Of a stretch of DNA of 64,000 bases, positions 25,862 to 36,143 are shown one piece after another (positions within the stretch are counted from its first letter, which is position 1; every line of letters begins with the position of its first letter). The stretch comes from Clostridiales bacterium SIT11. Its GTDB lineage: Bacteria > Bacillota > Clostridia > Tissierellales > Peptoniphilaceae. Location: positions 682,001 to 746,000 of the forward strand of contig CYUK01000003.1 in NCBI GenBank assembly GCA_001299455.1. The letters run 5' to 3'. The notes under the pieces are model-generated. The model was not told where the DNA came from. It saw only the letters and a program-made list of their open reading frames with translations, and did no database searches. The position numbers and the translations under genes were made by a program.

Positions 25862-26671
25862 TTGACTAAAGCACGTATTGTTAACATCATTTCAAATTCC
25901 AACTATGAATCTCGCCGGGTCAATGCCCAGCTTGTCCGTAAATTAAAAGACCTCCAGCTCACTCCCAGTCGAGAATTTTCTGACCAGGCAGAGCTCACCA
26001 TTGTCATTGGTGGCGATGGGGCCTTTATTAAGGCGGTCAAGCAAACTCGTTTTTCCCCTATTCCCATTGTGGGAATTAACACCGGCCACCTGGGTTTTTA
26101 CCAGGAAATCATCCCTGACCAGCTGGATGATTTTTTAGAGGCCTATATGGATGGCCGCTATGTCCTTGAGCAGGTTTCCCTTTTAGGGGCGGAAATTTTT
26201 ACGAAGAACCGAAACTTTTTTGTCACCGCCTTAAATGAAATCGTCATTAAGGCCCAACATTCCAAGGTCCTCCACTTAAACCTCTTTTTAAACCGGAACC
26301 ATGTGGAAAAATTTTCCGGAGACGGCATGCTCATTGCCACTCCTTCCGGGTCTACAGGCTATAACTTTTCCGCCGGCGGATCCCTCATCTACCCCACCCT
26401 GGAAGTTTTAGAAATCACTCCCTTAAACCCCATTACCTCCTCTGCCTACCGGAGTCTCTCCAATTCTATTATTGTCCCAGGAGATGTCATTGCCACTCTG
26501 GTTCCGGAAAGACGGTATAGCAATTCCTCTCTTTTAGTCATTGACGGCATTGAATACAGCTACCGGCAGCTGCGGAAGGTCAATGTAAAAATGAGCGACC
26601 GGAAAATCAACCGGATTACCCTCAATAAGGACAATTATTGGAACAATTTAAAGTCTAAGTTTTTAGATTAA
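25862..26671 (+). CDS. nadK: NAD kinase (TTG start)
   Basis: It phosphorylates NAD to NADP. The GGDG motif (IVIGGDGAFIKAV) near residue 43 and the second nucleotide-binding motif SGDGMLIATPSGSTGYNFSAGG are visible. The start is TTG 25862-25864, placed six bases after AAAGGAGCC; no ATG lies in a suitable place. The 269-residue length is normal for the short Gram-positive form. Confidence 0.9.
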   Translation: MTKARIVNIISNSNYESRRVNAQLVRKLKDLQLTPSREFSDQAELTIVIGGDGAFIKAVKQTRFSPIPIVGINTGHLGFYQEIIPDQLDDFLEAYMDGRYVLEQVSLLGAEIFTKNRNFFVTALNEIVIKAQHSKVLHLNLFLNRNHVEKFSGDGMLIATPSGSTGYNFSAGGSLIYPTLEVLEITPLNPITSSAYRSLSNSIIVPGDVIATLVPERRYSNSSLLVIDGIEYSYRQLRKVNVKMSDRKINRITLNKDNYWNNLKSKFLD

Positions 26672-26699
26672 GTGTCTGGCCCTGCCAGGCTCTTTTTAT
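26672..26699 (+). terminator. Intrinsic terminator of nadK
   Basis: CTGGC-CCT-GCCAG with a following CTCTTTTT run directly after the nadK stop. Confidence 0.65.
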
Positions 26700-26709
26700 C
26701 AGAAGCTAC

Positions 26710-26754
26710 AAAAGCCCCAGACCTTGGCAATCCAATCCAAGTCCTGGGGCTTTT
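26710..26754 (-). terminator. Bidirectional terminator between nadK and hom
   Basis: AAAAGCCCCAG pairs with CTGGGGCTTTT, and CTTGG with CCAAG inside. It ends three bases from the hom stop and works for both converging genes. Confidence 0.85.
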
Positions 26755-26756
26755 CT

Positions 26757-27941
26757 TTATCCTAGCCGGGCAAAGAATATTTTTTGTCCAGCCTTTCTCA
26801 AGTTTTCCAGGGTCCCTATTACAGAATCCCGGGGAAGAGCTTTTGTTCTGGCCCTGTGGCCGTCAATTTTTTCTCCTTCATTGGAGAACCAATCTTCTGG
26901 CAAATTTAAGTCCTGGTCAGAAGAAATATAGTAGGCAGCCTGAATATTATTTTCTGCAGACTGGGTCTTGTCCCCAAACTTTAAGGGAAGGTCAGACCCC
27001 CGGGCCACATCAATTAAGTCACAGACCACGGCATTTCCTGTAGGATACTTGCCGGCTCCCGGTCCCATAAAGGTCAATTGGTCCACATTGTGCCCGTGGA
27101 GGGTAATGGCATTGGTTTCTCCATCGACATTGTAAAGAGGATGGTCCCTCCCTATTAAAACAGGTTCCACAATTAAGGAATAGGAATCATCGCCCTTTTT
27201 CCCGTAGCTGGCCAGGAGTTTTACCTTGAGGTCCTGATCCTTAAAATAGGCCACATCTTCAAGGCCTAGGTTGGAAATCCCCTCTAGGGCCACTTCATCT
27301 TCATTGACCAAGATGTTTTGGGCAATGGAAGAGAGAATGACAAGCTTTCTTAAGGTGTCAAAACCTTCCACATCATCTGTGGGGTCAGCTTCAGCAAAGC
27401 CCAGGTCCTGGGCTTTTTTCAAGGTTTCTTCATAACCCCAGGCCTTTGTTTGCATATTGGACAGGATATAATTACAGGTTCCATTTAAAATTCCTTCAAT
27501 AGAGTCAATATTATTTAAAAGAGCTTGGCTCTTGAGGGGGGTTAAAATGGGAATTCCGCCCCCTACAGCTGCTTCGTAGAGGAAGTGGACTTGGTAGCGG
27601 TCAGCCAGGTCATTGAGTTCTGAAAAATGCTTGGACACCACGGCCTTGTTGGCAGTGACTACATGTTTTTTGGCTTCCAGGGCTTCTTTCATAAAGAGGA
27701 AACCTTGTTTTTTGGCCCCGGTCACTTCTACAATACATTCAATTTCCGGGTCATCTAAGATTTCCTGGTAGTCTGTGGAAACCAAGGCCTTGTCCAGGCC
27801 ACAAGTGGCCACTTCCTTTTCCAGCATGAGGACTTTTTTTACTTCAAGTTCCACCTGGTCTTCCAGGCGGTTTTTTCTCTCTTGGAGGATATCATAGGTC
27901 CCCCGACCTACGGTTCCATATCCTAAAATAGCTATTTTCAT
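26757..27941 (-). CDS. hom: Homoserine dehydrogenase (no clear ACT domain)
   Basis: It reduces aspartate semialdehyde to homoserine for threonine and methionine synthesis. The NAD(P) motif GYGTVGRG is at the N-terminus, followed by the catalytic region GTCNYILSNM and AEADPTDDVEGFDTLRKLVIL. At 394 residues it lacks the full C-terminal ACT domain of about 430-residue enzymes; the last 60 residues do not show the ACT pattern, so feedback inhibition by threonine may be absent. It follows asd by nine bases. Confidence 0.93.
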   Translation of the reverse strand: MKIAILGYGTVGRGTYDILQERKNRLEDQVELEVKKVLMLEKEVATCGLDKALVSTDYQEILDDPEIECIVEVTGAKKQGFLFMKEALEAKKHVVTANKAVVSKHFSELNDLADRYQVHFLYEAAVGGGIPILTPLKSQALLNNIDSIEGILNGTCNYILSNMQTKAWGYEETLKKAQDLGFAEADPTDDVEGFDTLRKLVILSSIAQNILVNEDEVALEGISNLGLEDVAYFKDQDLKVKLLASYGKKGDDSYSLIVEPVLIGRDHPLYNVDGETNAITLHGHNVDQLTFMGPGAGKYPTGNAVVCDLIDVARGSDLPLKFGDKTQSAENNIQAAYYISSDQDLNLPEDWFSNEGEKIDGHRARTKALPRDSVIGTLENLRKAGQKIFFARLG

Positions 27942-27950
27942 GTCAACCTC

Positions 27951-28940
27951 CTAGGCAAGCTTGGCCACTTTTTCTAAAATTTGGATGGTATTTAAGGCGG
28001 CTCCCTTCCGGGTATTGTCGGCAACACACCATAGGTTTAAGCCATTTTCAATGGACTCATCCCGGCGGATCCGGCCCACATAGACCTCATCTTTTCCAGC
28101 CACATTCAGGGGCATGGGGTAAATGTTCTTTGTCGGGTCATCTTCCAAAATAATGCCTTCAAAGTCTTCCAAAACTTTTCTTACTTCTTCTAAGCTAAAG
28201 GGCTTTTCTGTTTCCACATTGATGGCCACGGCATGACTGTATTTTACCGGAACCCGGACAGCTGTTGCTGTAATGGCCAGGGAGTCGTCCCCTAAAATCT
28301 TCCTAGTTTCATTAATCATCTTCATTTCTTCCTTGGTGTAGCCATTGTCCAGGAAGGAATCAATGTGGGGTAAGAGGTTGTAGGCAATGGGATAGGGATA
28401 GGTTGTGGGTTCTTCCCCCTTGGCCCCTTCTTCCAAGTCCCTTAGGCCTCCTACACCGGATCCAGAAGTGGCTTGGTAGGTGGTATAAATAATCCGCTTA
28501 ATTCCAAAATGATCATAGATTGGCTTTAGGGGAATGACGGATTGGATGGTAGAGCAGTTGGGGCTGGCAATAATCTTGTCCCCTTCTTTAATGGAAGCCA
28601 AGTTGATTTCAGGAACAACCAGGGGCTTGTCTTCATCCATCCGGAAGTTGGAAGAGTTGTCTATACAAATAACCCCTTCCCTAGCGGCTATAGGCAAAAA
28701 TTCTGCTGCCAGGCTGGCATCCAGGGCTGAAAGGGCATAGTCCAGCTGGGCTTTTTTTATATTTTCCTCTGAAAGCTCCTCAATCACCAGGTCCTTTCCC
28801 CTATAGGAAACGACCTTTCCTGCAGACCGGGCCGAGGCAAAAAGGACCAAGTCAACATCCTTAAAGGTCGGGCGGTCTTCTAATATCTTTAACATGCTTT
28901 GACCTACGAGGCCAGTTGCACCAAATATTCCTAATTTCAT
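27951..28940 (-). CDS. asd: Aspartate-semialdehyde dehydrogenase
   Basis: It makes aspartate semialdehyde from aspartyl phosphate. The GATGLVGQSMLKIL nucleotide-binding start, the catalytic cysteine in SPNCSTIQ and the ATSGSGVGGLRDLE segment identify it. 329 residues, normal. Together with hom it forms the second half of the aspartate pathway; no aspartokinase is in the window. Confidence 0.95.
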   Translation of the reverse strand: MKLGIFGATGLVGQSMLKILEDRPTFKDVDLVLFASARSAGKVVSYRGKDLVIEELSEENIKKAQLDYALSALDASLAAEFLPIAAREGVICIDNSSNFRMDEDKPLVVPEINLASIKEGDKIIASPNCSTIQSVIPLKPIYDHFGIKRIIYTTYQATSGSGVGGLRDLEEGAKGEEPTTYPYPIAYNLLPHIDSFLDNGYTKEEMKMINETRKILGDDSLAITATAVRVPVKYSHAVAINVETEKPFSLEEVRKVLEDFEGIILEDDPTKNIYPMPLNVAGKDEVYVGRIRRDESIENGLNLWCVADNTRKGAALNTIQILEKVAKLA

Positions 28941-28973
28941 CTTGTCCTCCTTTTAATAGTTTTCTTATTAGTT

Positions 28974-29002
28974 AGTCTACCCCAGTTTTTTACTTTTGAC
29001 AA
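28974..29002 (-). promoter_or_regulatory. Promoter of asd-hom
   Basis: Minus strand TTGTCA (28997-29002), 17 bases, TAGACT (28974-28979), 34 bases before the asd start. Confidence 0.7.
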
Positions 29003-29011
29003 GTTTTCTAA

Positions 29012-29037
29012 GAAAAAAGGCCAGCCCAGGGCTGACC
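29012..29037 (-). terminator. Intrinsic terminator after the GNAT gene
   Basis: On the minus strand GGTCAGCCC, one-base loop region, GGGCTGGCC and six Us, directly after the stop at 29038. Confidence 0.75.
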
Positions 29038-29589
29038 TTAAAGGTATTTTTCTATTTCTTGGCAAATCCGGTAGGGTTCATGGTCTTCCCGTAAAATATC
29101 CATGTAGAGGATGTCACGATAGTCCCCTAAAAGGTAACGAGCCTTCCTCCGGTAGCCCACTTCCTTAAAGCCACAAGCCCTGTAAAGAGCTTGGGCTCTC
29201 TTGTTAAAGTCTACACAGGTGAGGTCAATGGACCTCAAATTTAAAATGTAAAATCCATAGTCCAGGGCCAGCATGACAATATCATAGCCCAGACCCCTGG
29301 ACCGGTAGTCTGGGTCCCCTAGCATAATCCCCAGGGTAGCCGACCGGTCTACCTCATGGATGTCAAAAAGTTCCACCACCCCAATGAGCCTTCCCTCATA
29401 GAGGATGGAAAATTGCTTTTTATCGGGACTTTTTTCAAAATAGGCCCGTTCATCTTCTTTTCTGTAAAGGCCATCTAGGGACCCTGTATAAAGACTTGCT
29501 TCAAAGTCATTCATAAAGTCCACAAACCGGTCCAGGTCTTCTTCTAATACCGGTCTTAAGACCACCTTATCTCCCTTAAACTTTTCCAT
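29038..29589 (-). CDS. GNAT family N-acetyltransferase
   Basis: The 183-residue protein has the acetyl-CoA binding motif region (LGIMLGDPDYRSRGLGYDIVMLALDYGF) and the C-terminal YRACGFKEVGYRRKARYL typical of the RimJ/SpeG-like branch. The substrate is unknown. It lies nine bases after the PIN-TRAM gene and ends the carD-PIN-GNAT unit. Confidence 0.85.
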   Translation of the reverse strand: MEKFKGDKVVLRPVLEEDLDRFVDFMNDFEASLYTGSLDGLYRKEDERAYFEKSPDKKQFSILYEGRLIGVVELFDIHEVDRSATLGIMLGDPDYRSRGLGYDIVMLALDYGFYILNLRSIDLTCVDFNKRAQALYRACGFKEVGYRRKARYLLGDYRDILYMDILREDHEPYRICQEIEKYL

Positions 29590-29597
29590 AGGACCTC

Positions 29598-30698
29598 CTA
29601 GTTCCTGTCCTTGGGCTTGGCAAAAATCATTTTTCCCGCAGAGGTTTGTAAAATAGATGTGACAATAACCGGAAGGGTTTCCCCAATACGACCTCGCCCG
29701 TCTTCCACGACAATCATGGTTCCATCATCTAAGTAGGCAACCCCCTGGTCTTGCTCTGTCCCACCCTTTAAGATGGTGACCATAATTTCCTCTCCACTTA
29801 AGACCACTGGCCGCAAGGCCGAAGCCAGGTCATTGACATTTAAAACGTCCATGCCTTGAACACTAGCCACCTTGTTGAGGTTAAAATCATTGGTCATAAT
29901 CTTTCCCTTCAGGTCCCGGGTGAGCTTCACCAGCTTGGAATCCACTTCCCCAATATCCTTGTAGTCCTTTTCAGAGAGAATGACCTCCAGGTCTTTTAAG
30001 TCCTTTAATTGGTTTAAAATGTCCAAGCCCCGACGCCCCCGGGCCCGCTTGGAAGCATCCTGGGAATCGGCAATGTGCTGGAGTTCCTCAATGACAAAAA
30101 GAGGGACAACAAAGGGGCCTTCTACAAATTGGGTCTTGGCCACATCTAAAATTCGTCCATCAATTAGGACCGAGGTGTCTAAAATCTTGGGAACAGGCCC
30201 CTTGTCCTTCTTGGTCTTAAAGCCTTCAATCCTAGGTAAATTTAATTCCGTAAATCGGTTGGTCAACTCATCCTTCCTGTGGCCTAGAAGTTTATAGCCA
30301 ATGTAGGCAAAAATGACGTGGATAAAAATACTTAAAATCCCCCCGACATAGGGGATTTTATCAATGGGCCTAGATACAAAAAAGGCTACAACTAGGCCCA
30401 AAACAATCCCTGTAAACCGTAAAAATAAGTCTCCTATAGGGATATCTGCCAATTGTTTTTCAATAAAAGCCATCATCTGGTTAACGAGCCAAAGTGCCTT
30501 GGGAAATAAAAAATAAAATATAAATGCAAATAATAAAATAACCCCAACAGACACAATATCTGGCAAGTGGGGAAGGTCTAGCTTGGTAAAGACGCTAAAC
30601 TCCCGGATTGCCATGGCCAGTAACAGCCCCAGACCGGCTCCAAGTAGGGTAAAAAGAAAGCGAAAGACTCGCTCGACCCACTTTTTGGTTCGATCCAT
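29598..30698 (-). CDS. PIN and TRAM domain protein (YacL-like)
   Basis: The 366-residue protein has four N-terminal membrane segments (about residues 10-145), a PIN nuclease domain (KILDTSVLIDGRILDV with the first acidic residue, then RARGRRGLDIL and IMTNDFNLNKVA) and a C-terminal TRAM RNA-binding domain (about residues 300-360). The pattern matches Bacillus YacL. In many Firmicutes it neighbours carD, as here. A role as a membrane-anchored RNase is inferred. Confidence 0.88.
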   Translation of the reverse strand: MDRTKKWVERVFRFLFTLLGAGLGLLLAMAIREFSVFTKLDLPHLPDIVSVGVILLFAFIFYFLFPKALWLVNQMMAFIEKQLADIPIGDLFLRFTGIVLGLVVAFFVSRPIDKIPYVGGILSIFIHVIFAYIGYKLLGHRKDELTNRFTELNLPRIEGFKTKKDKGPVPKILDTSVLIDGRILDVAKTQFVEGPFVVPLFVIEELQHIADSQDASKRARGRRGLDILNQLKDLKDLEVILSEKDYKDIGEVDSKLVKLTRDLKGKIMTNDFNLNKVASVQGMDVLNVNDLASALRPVVLSGEEIMVTILKGGTEQDQGVAYLDDGTMIVVEDGRGRIGETLPVIVTSILQTSAGKMIFAKPKDRN

Positions 30699-30714
30699 AC
30701 ATCCTCCTTATGTA

Positions 30715-31206
30715 TCAGGATTGATTGGAAAAAATAGCTTTCTCAATCAAGGCTGACAACTCTTCTTCATCCTTATCATAGACGAGAATCATCTCTGATA
30801 AAATAATTTGCTTGGCCTTGTTCAACATTTTTCGCTCGCCTGTGGACAAGCTTTTTTCATGGTCCAGATTTTCAAGACAGAGAACTACCTTGGCTATTTC
30901 TTTGAGTTTTCCTGTTTTAATCCGGTCCATATTAAAACGATATCTCCGATTCCAATTTTTTGGCAACTTGGTGTCATCCGGTTCTGTAAAAACTTTAAAG
31001 ACTTGGTCCATTTCATCCTTGGATAAAATTTCACGAACCCCTAGTTTTTTCATCTGGGAAACAGGCACCATGACATTCATTTGGTTAATGGGCATTTTTA
31101 AAATATAGTAATCTTGGGTTTCCCCTAAGATTTCCTTTTTTTCAATGTCCACCACCACGCCTGCCCCATGTATGGGATATACCACTCGATCACCAATAGA
31201 AAACAC
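30715..31206 (-). CDS. carD: CarD/CdnL family transcription regulator (GTG start)
   Basis: CarD proteins bind the RNA polymerase beta subunit and stabilise open complexes at many promoters. I start at GTG 31204-31206, six bases after GGAGG, giving 163 residues beginning MFSIGDRVVYPIHGAGVVVDIEKKEI, the standard RNAP-interaction domain. Upstream codons in the same frame are AT-rich promoter sequence. The C-terminal helical domain follows. Confidence 0.9.
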   Translation of the reverse strand: MFSIGDRVVYPIHGAGVVVDIEKKEILGETQDYYILKMPINQMNVMVPVSQMKKLGVREILSKDEMDQVFKVFTEPDDTKLPKNWNRRYRFNMDRIKTGKLKEIAKVVLCLENLDHEKSLSTGERKMLNKAKQIILSEMILVYDKDEEELSALIEKAIFSNQS

Positions 31207-31276
31207 GCTACACCTCCATTCAAACAACACCCTACTCTTTAAGTATAGCACATTTTCCAGGTAAATTAAATTTAAT

Positions 31277-31305
31277 AATATATCATAGGCTAGAATAGAT
31301 GTCAA
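31277..31305 (-). promoter_or_regulatory. Promoter of carD
   Basis: Minus strand TTGACA (31300-31305), 17 bases, TATATT (31277-31282): consensus -35 and five of six at -10. A second TGCTATACT extended -10 lies downstream at about 31237-31245, so tandem starts are possible. Confidence 0.75.
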
Positions 31306-31330
31306 CTATTGGCCTGGATTTTCCTGATAG

Positions 31331-31357
31331 AGAAAAAGAGCCGCCAAGTCAGCTCTT
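31331..31357 (-). terminator. Intrinsic terminator after radA
   Basis: AAGAGC pairs with GCTCTT around a ten-base loop, with five Us following on the minus strand. The stem overlaps the radA stop. Confidence 0.65.
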
Positions 31358-32708
31358 AAAAATTTTTTAAAACTTCAGACAGGGTGTGGGGCGTCTTTAG
31401 GTCATATTTTTCCTTTAAACTCTCGGCCACAGGTCCTGTAATAATTTCTTCAAAACCCAGGCGACGGCCTTCCAGGATCCGGGCTTCTAAGTTAGGAATG
31501 GCCTTTAGTTCTCCTGTTAAACCTACATCTGCTAAAAACAAGGTCTTCGAAGGCAGGGCCTTGTTGGTCAGGGAAGAATAGACACTCATAATCAAGGCCA
31601 GGTTGGCGGCTGTTTCTCTTAGAGGAATATTTCCTGTGGTCTTGACCACAATATTTTTGTCCATGAGCCGTTGCTTGCCTCGTTCTTCCAAAATGGATAT
31701 TAAGGTTTGCAGGTGCTCTCTCTTAATACATTCTCCAATCCGCATGGGATAGGGAGTGAAGCTTCGACTAACCAAAGCCTCTATTTCTACCACAATGGGC
31801 CGGGTCCCCTCTCTTAAAACAGTCAGGGCAGAGCCAGGCAGCTCAAAACCGGGTTTTCTGTCTGTCATAAAGTAGCGGCTGGGGTTGTCAATGGACCTTA
31901 ATCCCTTTTCCGTCATTTCAAAAAAGCCCATTTCCCCTGTGGACCCAAAGCGATTTTTCGTCGTATAGAGGGTCCTGAGGGGGTCTCCAGAATCTCCTTC
32001 TATCATTAAGACCGTATCCACCAGGTGTTCCAAGGACCGGACTCCGGCCAGTTCATCTTCCTTGGTCATTTGGCCTACAATAAAGACCATCCGAGGCCTG
32101 TCTCCCTTGGCCAGGCTCACCATTTCATTGGCACAGGCCATGGTTTGGGTAGGGCTTCCCGGCCTGGAGGTGTATTCAGAAGTCTGAAAGGTTTGGATGG
32201 AGTCCAGGACCAGGACATCCGGGTCAATAGAAGCCACTTCGGCTAAAACCTGGTCCAGGGAATTACTGGAAACCACCCAAAGTTTGTCCGAAATGCTTTC
32301 TAAAATCCGCCGGGCCCGGGCATAAATTTGAGACTGACTCTCTTCTCCTGAGGCATAGAGGACTTTGAGACCATGACTGGCAAAGTCCTGGCAGACCTGG
32401 AGGAGGAGGGTGGACTTCCCGGCTCCCGGTTTGGCCGTTAAAATAGATACGGAGTCCCGGACTACGCCTCCTCCCAGGACCCGGTTAAATTCTGAAATAT
32501 CTGTCTCATACCTTTTAGTCTCTACAAATTTTCCCTGGCCCAGGGGCTGGGCCTTGGCCTTGAGCCTGGTTTTGGCTTTTAAGTCCACTTCCACTTCCTG
32601 GACTTCTTCAAAGGAATTCCAAGTCCCGCAGGAAGGACACTTGCCCAGGTAGCCAATGCTCTCATAGCCACATTCTTTACACTTGTAGGGATTCTTTTTC
32701 TTCTTCAT
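31356..32708 (-). CDS. radA: DNA repair protein RadA
   Basis: RadA is a RecA-like helicase that drives branch migration. I start at ATG 32706-32708, preceded by AAGGA, giving 450 residues. The N-terminal zinc finger ([18 protein letters not shown]), Walker A (AKPGAGKST), the KNRFG motif and the Lon-like C-terminal domain are present. The start overlaps the end of clpC by 32 bases, so it is the last gene of the ctsR operon, as in many Firmicutes. Confidence 0.94.
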   Translation of the reverse strand: MKKKKNPYKCKECGYESIGYLGKCPSCGTWNSFEEVQEVEVDLKAKTRLKAKAQPLGQGKFVETKRYETDISEFNRVLGGGVVRDSVSILTAKPGAGKSTLLLQVCQDFASHGLKVLYASGEESQSQIYARARRILESISDKLWVVSSNSLDQVLAEVASIDPDVLVLDSIQTFQTSEYTSRPGSPTQTMACANEMVSLAKGDRPRMVFIVGQMTKEDELAGVRSLEHLVDTVLMIEGDSGDPLRTLYTTKNRFGSTGEMGFFEMTEKGLRSIDNPSRYFMTDRKPGFELPGSALTVLREGTRPIVVEIEALVSRSFTPYPMRIGECIKREHLQTLISILEERGKQRLMDKNIVVKTTGNIPLRETAANLALIMSVYSSLTNKALPSKTLFLADVGLTGELKAIPNLEARILEGRRLGFEEIITGPVAESLKEKYDLKTPHTLSEVLKNF

Positions 32709-35133
32709 GTTCATCCTTGATGATTTTGATTTCATCATCTTCCACAGTTAACCGGTAGGCCCGGTCGGTCCCCTCCATATTTTCCAGAATTTCATCTGTT
32801 AAGGGTTCTTCAATTAACTTCCGGATAGACCGTTCCAGGGGTCTTGCCCCATATTCCGGGTCATAGCCCTTTTTGGATACAAGGGAAATAACACTGGGAT
32901 CAAAATCTACCTTGGTATCCACCTTGTCCAGCCGGTCCTTGAGTTCATCTAACAAGCGGGCGACAATGGCCTTAACTTCCCCTTCTCCCAGCTTATTAAA
33001 GACAATAATTTCATCCACCCGGTTTAAAAATTCCGGCCGGAAGAATTTCTTTAATTCCTCATGGATGGTTTGGCTCATCTTGTCGTAGTCGTCCTTTCCT
33101 TCCTTTTCCAGGCCAAAACCAATGGTGTTTTGCTTTTTCAAAAAGGCCGACCCGGCATTGGAGGTCATAATAACCACTGTATTTTTAAAGTCCACAGTCC
33201 GCCCTTGGCCGTCTGTCAATCGACCATCGTCCAAGAGTTGGAGGAGGATGTTAAAGACATCGGGATGGGCCTTTTCAATTTCATCAAAGAGGAGGACAGA
33301 ATAGGGCTTAGTTCGGACTTGTTCTGTCAATTGGCCTCCTTCATCATAGCCTACATAGCCTGGGGGAGACCCTACAAGACGGGACACAGTATGCTTTTCC
33401 ATATACTCACTCATATCAAAGCGAATCATGGCGTCAGTAGAGCCAAAGAGTTCCTTGGCCAGTTGCTTGGCAAGGTAAGTTTTTCCCACGCCGGTAGGCC
33501 CTACAAAGAGGAAGGAACCTACGGGTTTGTTGGGGTCTTTTAAGCCCACCCGGGCCCGTTTTACGCTCTTGGCAATAGCTTTTACTGCCTTTTCCTGTCC
33601 CTTGACCACCTTGTTTAGCCGGTCTTCCAAGTGGAGGAGTTCCTTGGACTGTTCTGTGTTCATCTTGGTAATGGGAACGCCGGACCAGTCTGACACAATT
33701 TCCACAATTTCATCAAAGTCCACCAACATCTTGGATTTTTTACTTTCCTTGTCCCAATTTTTCTTTTCTTCTTCCAGGGCCTCCTTGGCCTTCTTTTCCT
33801 CATCCCGGAGGCGAGCTGCTTCTTCAAAGTCTTGGGCATCCACAGCGGCCTGCTTTTCGTTATTATACTTCTTCACTTCTTTTTCCAGGTCCTTGATGGA
33901 AGTGGGAGAAACCATGGCATGGACCCGGAGCTTAGAGGCCGCTTCATCAATGACATCAATGGCCTTGTCTGGCAGGTAGCGGTCGTTAATATAGCGGTCT
34001 GTTAATTCCACAGCCCCTTCAATGGCTTCGTCTGTAATCTTGACTCCATGGTGGGCTTCATACTTGTCCCGTAGACCCTTAATAATGGTAATGGAGTCTT
34101 CCAAGTCCGGTTCATCCACATAAATTGGCATGAGACGACGTTCAAAGGCCGTATCCTGTTCAATATACCGGCGGTATTCATCAATAGTCGTGGCTCCAAT
34201 CATTTGGAGCTGGCCCCGGGTCAGGGCCGGCTTTAAAATATTGGAGGCATCCATGGCCCCTTCGCTGGCTCCTGCTCCCATGACCACATGGAGCTCGTCA
34301 ATAAAGAGGATGCTGTCCTCTTCCTTTTCCACTTCTTCTAAAAGGCCCTTGAGCCGTTCTTCAAAGTCGCCCCGGTACTTGGCTCCAGCCAACATAGCCG
34401 ATACGTCGACAGAATAAATTTTTTGGTCCTTGATAATTTCCGGGACATTTCCCGTCACCATTTTTTGGGCCAGGCCTTCTACAATGGCCGTCTTCCCAAC
34501 TCCAGGCTCTCCAATGAGGACGGGGTTGTTTTTCCGACGCCGGCTCAGGACCTGGATAATCCGTTCAATTTCTTCCTCCCGGCCAATGACTGGGTCAATT
34601 TTCCCCTTCTTGGCAATTTCCAGGAGGTTAACGGCATATTTTTCCAGGTAGGATTCTTCTCCTTCTTCCTTTTGTCCCGGCTCCATGCCGCCTTCCGCCT
34701 TTTGGATGCCGGCAAAAATACTTTCTTCCAGTTGTTTTGGATTGACTCCAAGATTACTCATGGCCAGGACACCAACTCCCTTGCCCTCATGGAGGATTCC
34801 TAGGAGGATGTGTTCTGTAGAAATATAGCTATTTCCCATTTGCCTTGCCACTTCAAAGGACAGTTCAAAAATCCGCTTGGTCCTTGGCGTGTAGTTAATG
34901 GATTGGACCAGGCCTGTTTCCGGCGGCACCAGTTCCAAAACCACTTCCTTAAATTTATCGTAAGTCAGGCCTGTTTGGGCTAAAATGGCCCCGGCCCCTT
35001 GACTTGTATCCTTTAACATGGCCAGGAGCAAGTGCTCTGACCCAATATAGTTATGGCCCTGGTCTTTGGCTTCTTTTTGGGCCTGCATAATCATTCGTTG
35101 ACTTTTTTCTGTAAATCTTCCATAGACTCCCAT
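32677..35133 (-). CDS. clpC: ATP-dependent Clp protease ATPase ClpC
   Basis: A two-ring AAA+ unfoldase that feeds ClpP and handles McsB-phosphorylated proteins. Visible in order: the N-terminal repeat domain, Walker A one (GEPGVGKTA, about residue 205), the middle UVR/coiled-coil segment ([16 protein letters not shown], about residues 420-440), and Walker A two (GPTGVGKTY, about residue 540). 818 residues. Its ATG overlaps the mcsB stop by one base. Confidence 0.97.
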   Translation of the reverse strand: MGVYGRFTEKSQRMIMQAQKEAKDQGHNYIGSEHLLLAMLKDTSQGAGAILAQTGLTYDKFKEVVLELVPPETGLVQSINYTPRTKRIFELSFEVARQMGNSYISTEHILLGILHEGKGVGVLAMSNLGVNPKQLEESIFAGIQKAEGGMEPGQKEEGEESYLEKYAVNLLEIAKKGKIDPVIGREEEIERIIQVLSRRRKNNPVLIGEPGVGKTAIVEGLAQKMVTGNVPEIIKDQKIYSVDVSAMLAGAKYRGDFEERLKGLLEEVEKEEDSILFIDELHVVMGAGASEGAMDASNILKPALTRGQLQMIGATTIDEYRRYIEQDTAFERRLMPIYVDEPDLEDSITIIKGLRDKYEAHHGVKITDEAIEGAVELTDRYINDRYLPDKAIDVIDEAASKLRVHAMVSPTSIKDLEKEVKKYNNEKQAAVDAQDFEEAARLRDEEKKAKEALEEEKKNWDKESKKSKMLVDFDEIVEIVSDWSGVPITKMNTEQSKELLHLEDRLNKVVKGQEKAVKAIAKSVKRARVGLKDPNKPVGSFLFVGPTGVGKTYLAKQLAKELFGSTDAMIRFDMSEYMEKHTVSRLVGSPPGYVGYDEGGQLTEQVRTKPYSVLLFDEIEKAHPDVFNILLQLLDDGRLTDGQGRTVDFKNTVVIMTSNAGSAFLKKQNTIGFGLEKEGKDDYDKMSQTIHEELKKFFRPEFLNRVDEIIVFNKLGEGEVKAIVARLLDELKDRLDKVDTKVDFDPSVISLVSKKGYDPEYGARPLERSIRKLIEEPLTDEILENMEGTDRAYRLTVEDDEIKIIKDEHEEEKESLQV

Positions 35134-36143
35134 TAAAATCCCTCCTTCATCATCCGCCGGCAGAGGTCTGCCCGGTAGATGTCTCTAGATTCTTGGTCTA
35201 ATTGTGCTTGTTTTTTTATTTGAAGACTTGCATTTTGCAATTGAAACATAGATTCATAAATATTGATTTCTTGGACCTGTTTGAGGATAGATAAATCAAT
35301 ACCCAATTTAATCATAGATAAACAGGCCGCCATTTCTTCATAGGGTAAAATCCGCGCATGGCGTAAAATTCCAAAACTCCTGTGGACCTTGTCTTCCAGT
35401 TGAATTTTTTGGTCCGTGTAGAGAATCCGTCGTTTTTCTTCTTCCAAAGAGACAATTTCTAAAACTGCCTTCTCCAGGCGACTAATATACTCTTCTTCCG
35501 TTAAGCCTAAGGTTTGTTCATTACTGACCTGGTAAATGGACCCCAAGGCCTTGGACCCCTCTCCATGAAAACCTCTTAAAACAAGGCCCATACGAGCTAG
35601 GGACCGGCTTAAATTTTTTAAGCCAGTCATTTCCAGGGCCGGCAGGTGCATCATGACACTGGCCCTCAAACCCGTCCCTACATTGGTGGGACAAGCCGTT
35701 AAATATCCGTAGCTTGGGTCATAGGAAAATTTCAGGTCCTGGTCCAGGGTCTTTTCCACTTGGAGGGCCTCATAGTAGGCTTCTGATAAACTTAGCCCTT
35801 CTTTAATGGACTGAATCCGCAAGTGGTCCTCTTCTAAAACCATAATGGATATTGCCTTGTCCTCCCGGAGGAAAAAAGACCCCCGGTCATACTGGCTCAT
35901 AAGGGCCGGACTCATCCACTGTTGCTCCACAAAATGGAGGCGGGACAGGAGGGGAATTTTTTTTAAGACGTACATGGTGTAGGTGTCCTTCCAGCCATCA
36001 ATGACATCTCGGACTTCCCCAGTCAGTTTTTCTCCCTCTTCTTCCCCCAGTTGGTCCGAAAAAAGATAGCCCTCAATATTTCGAGCCAGGCGGACCCGGG
36101 AGGTGAGAATAATATGGGTATTCATGTCCTTAATTGGATTCAT
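35133..36143 (-). CDS. mcsB: Protein-arginine kinase McsB
   Basis: It phosphorylates arginine residues and so marks proteins for ClpCP, and it relieves CtsR repression. The phosphagen-kinase fold is seen in ILTSRVRLARNIEGYLFSD, CPTNVGTGLRASVMMHLPAL and RGFHGEGSKALGSIYQVSN. 336 residues, typical. It overlaps mcsA by 14 bases. Confidence 0.95.
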   Translation of the reverse strand: MNPIKDMNTHIILTSRVRLARNIEGYLFSDQLGEEEGEKLTGEVRDVIDGWKDTYTMYVLKKIPLLSRLHFVEQQWMSPALMSQYDRGSFFLREDKAISIMVLEEDHLRIQSIKEGLSLSEAYYEALQVEKTLDQDLKFSYDPSYGYLTACPTNVGTGLRASVMMHLPALEMTGLKNLSRSLARMGLVLRGFHGEGSKALGSIYQVSNEQTLGLTEEEYISRLEKAVLEIVSLEEEKRRILYTDQKIQLEDKVHRSFGILRHARILPYEEMAACLSMIKLGIDLSILKQVQEINIYESMFQLQNASLQIKKQAQLDQESRDIYRADLCRRMMKEGF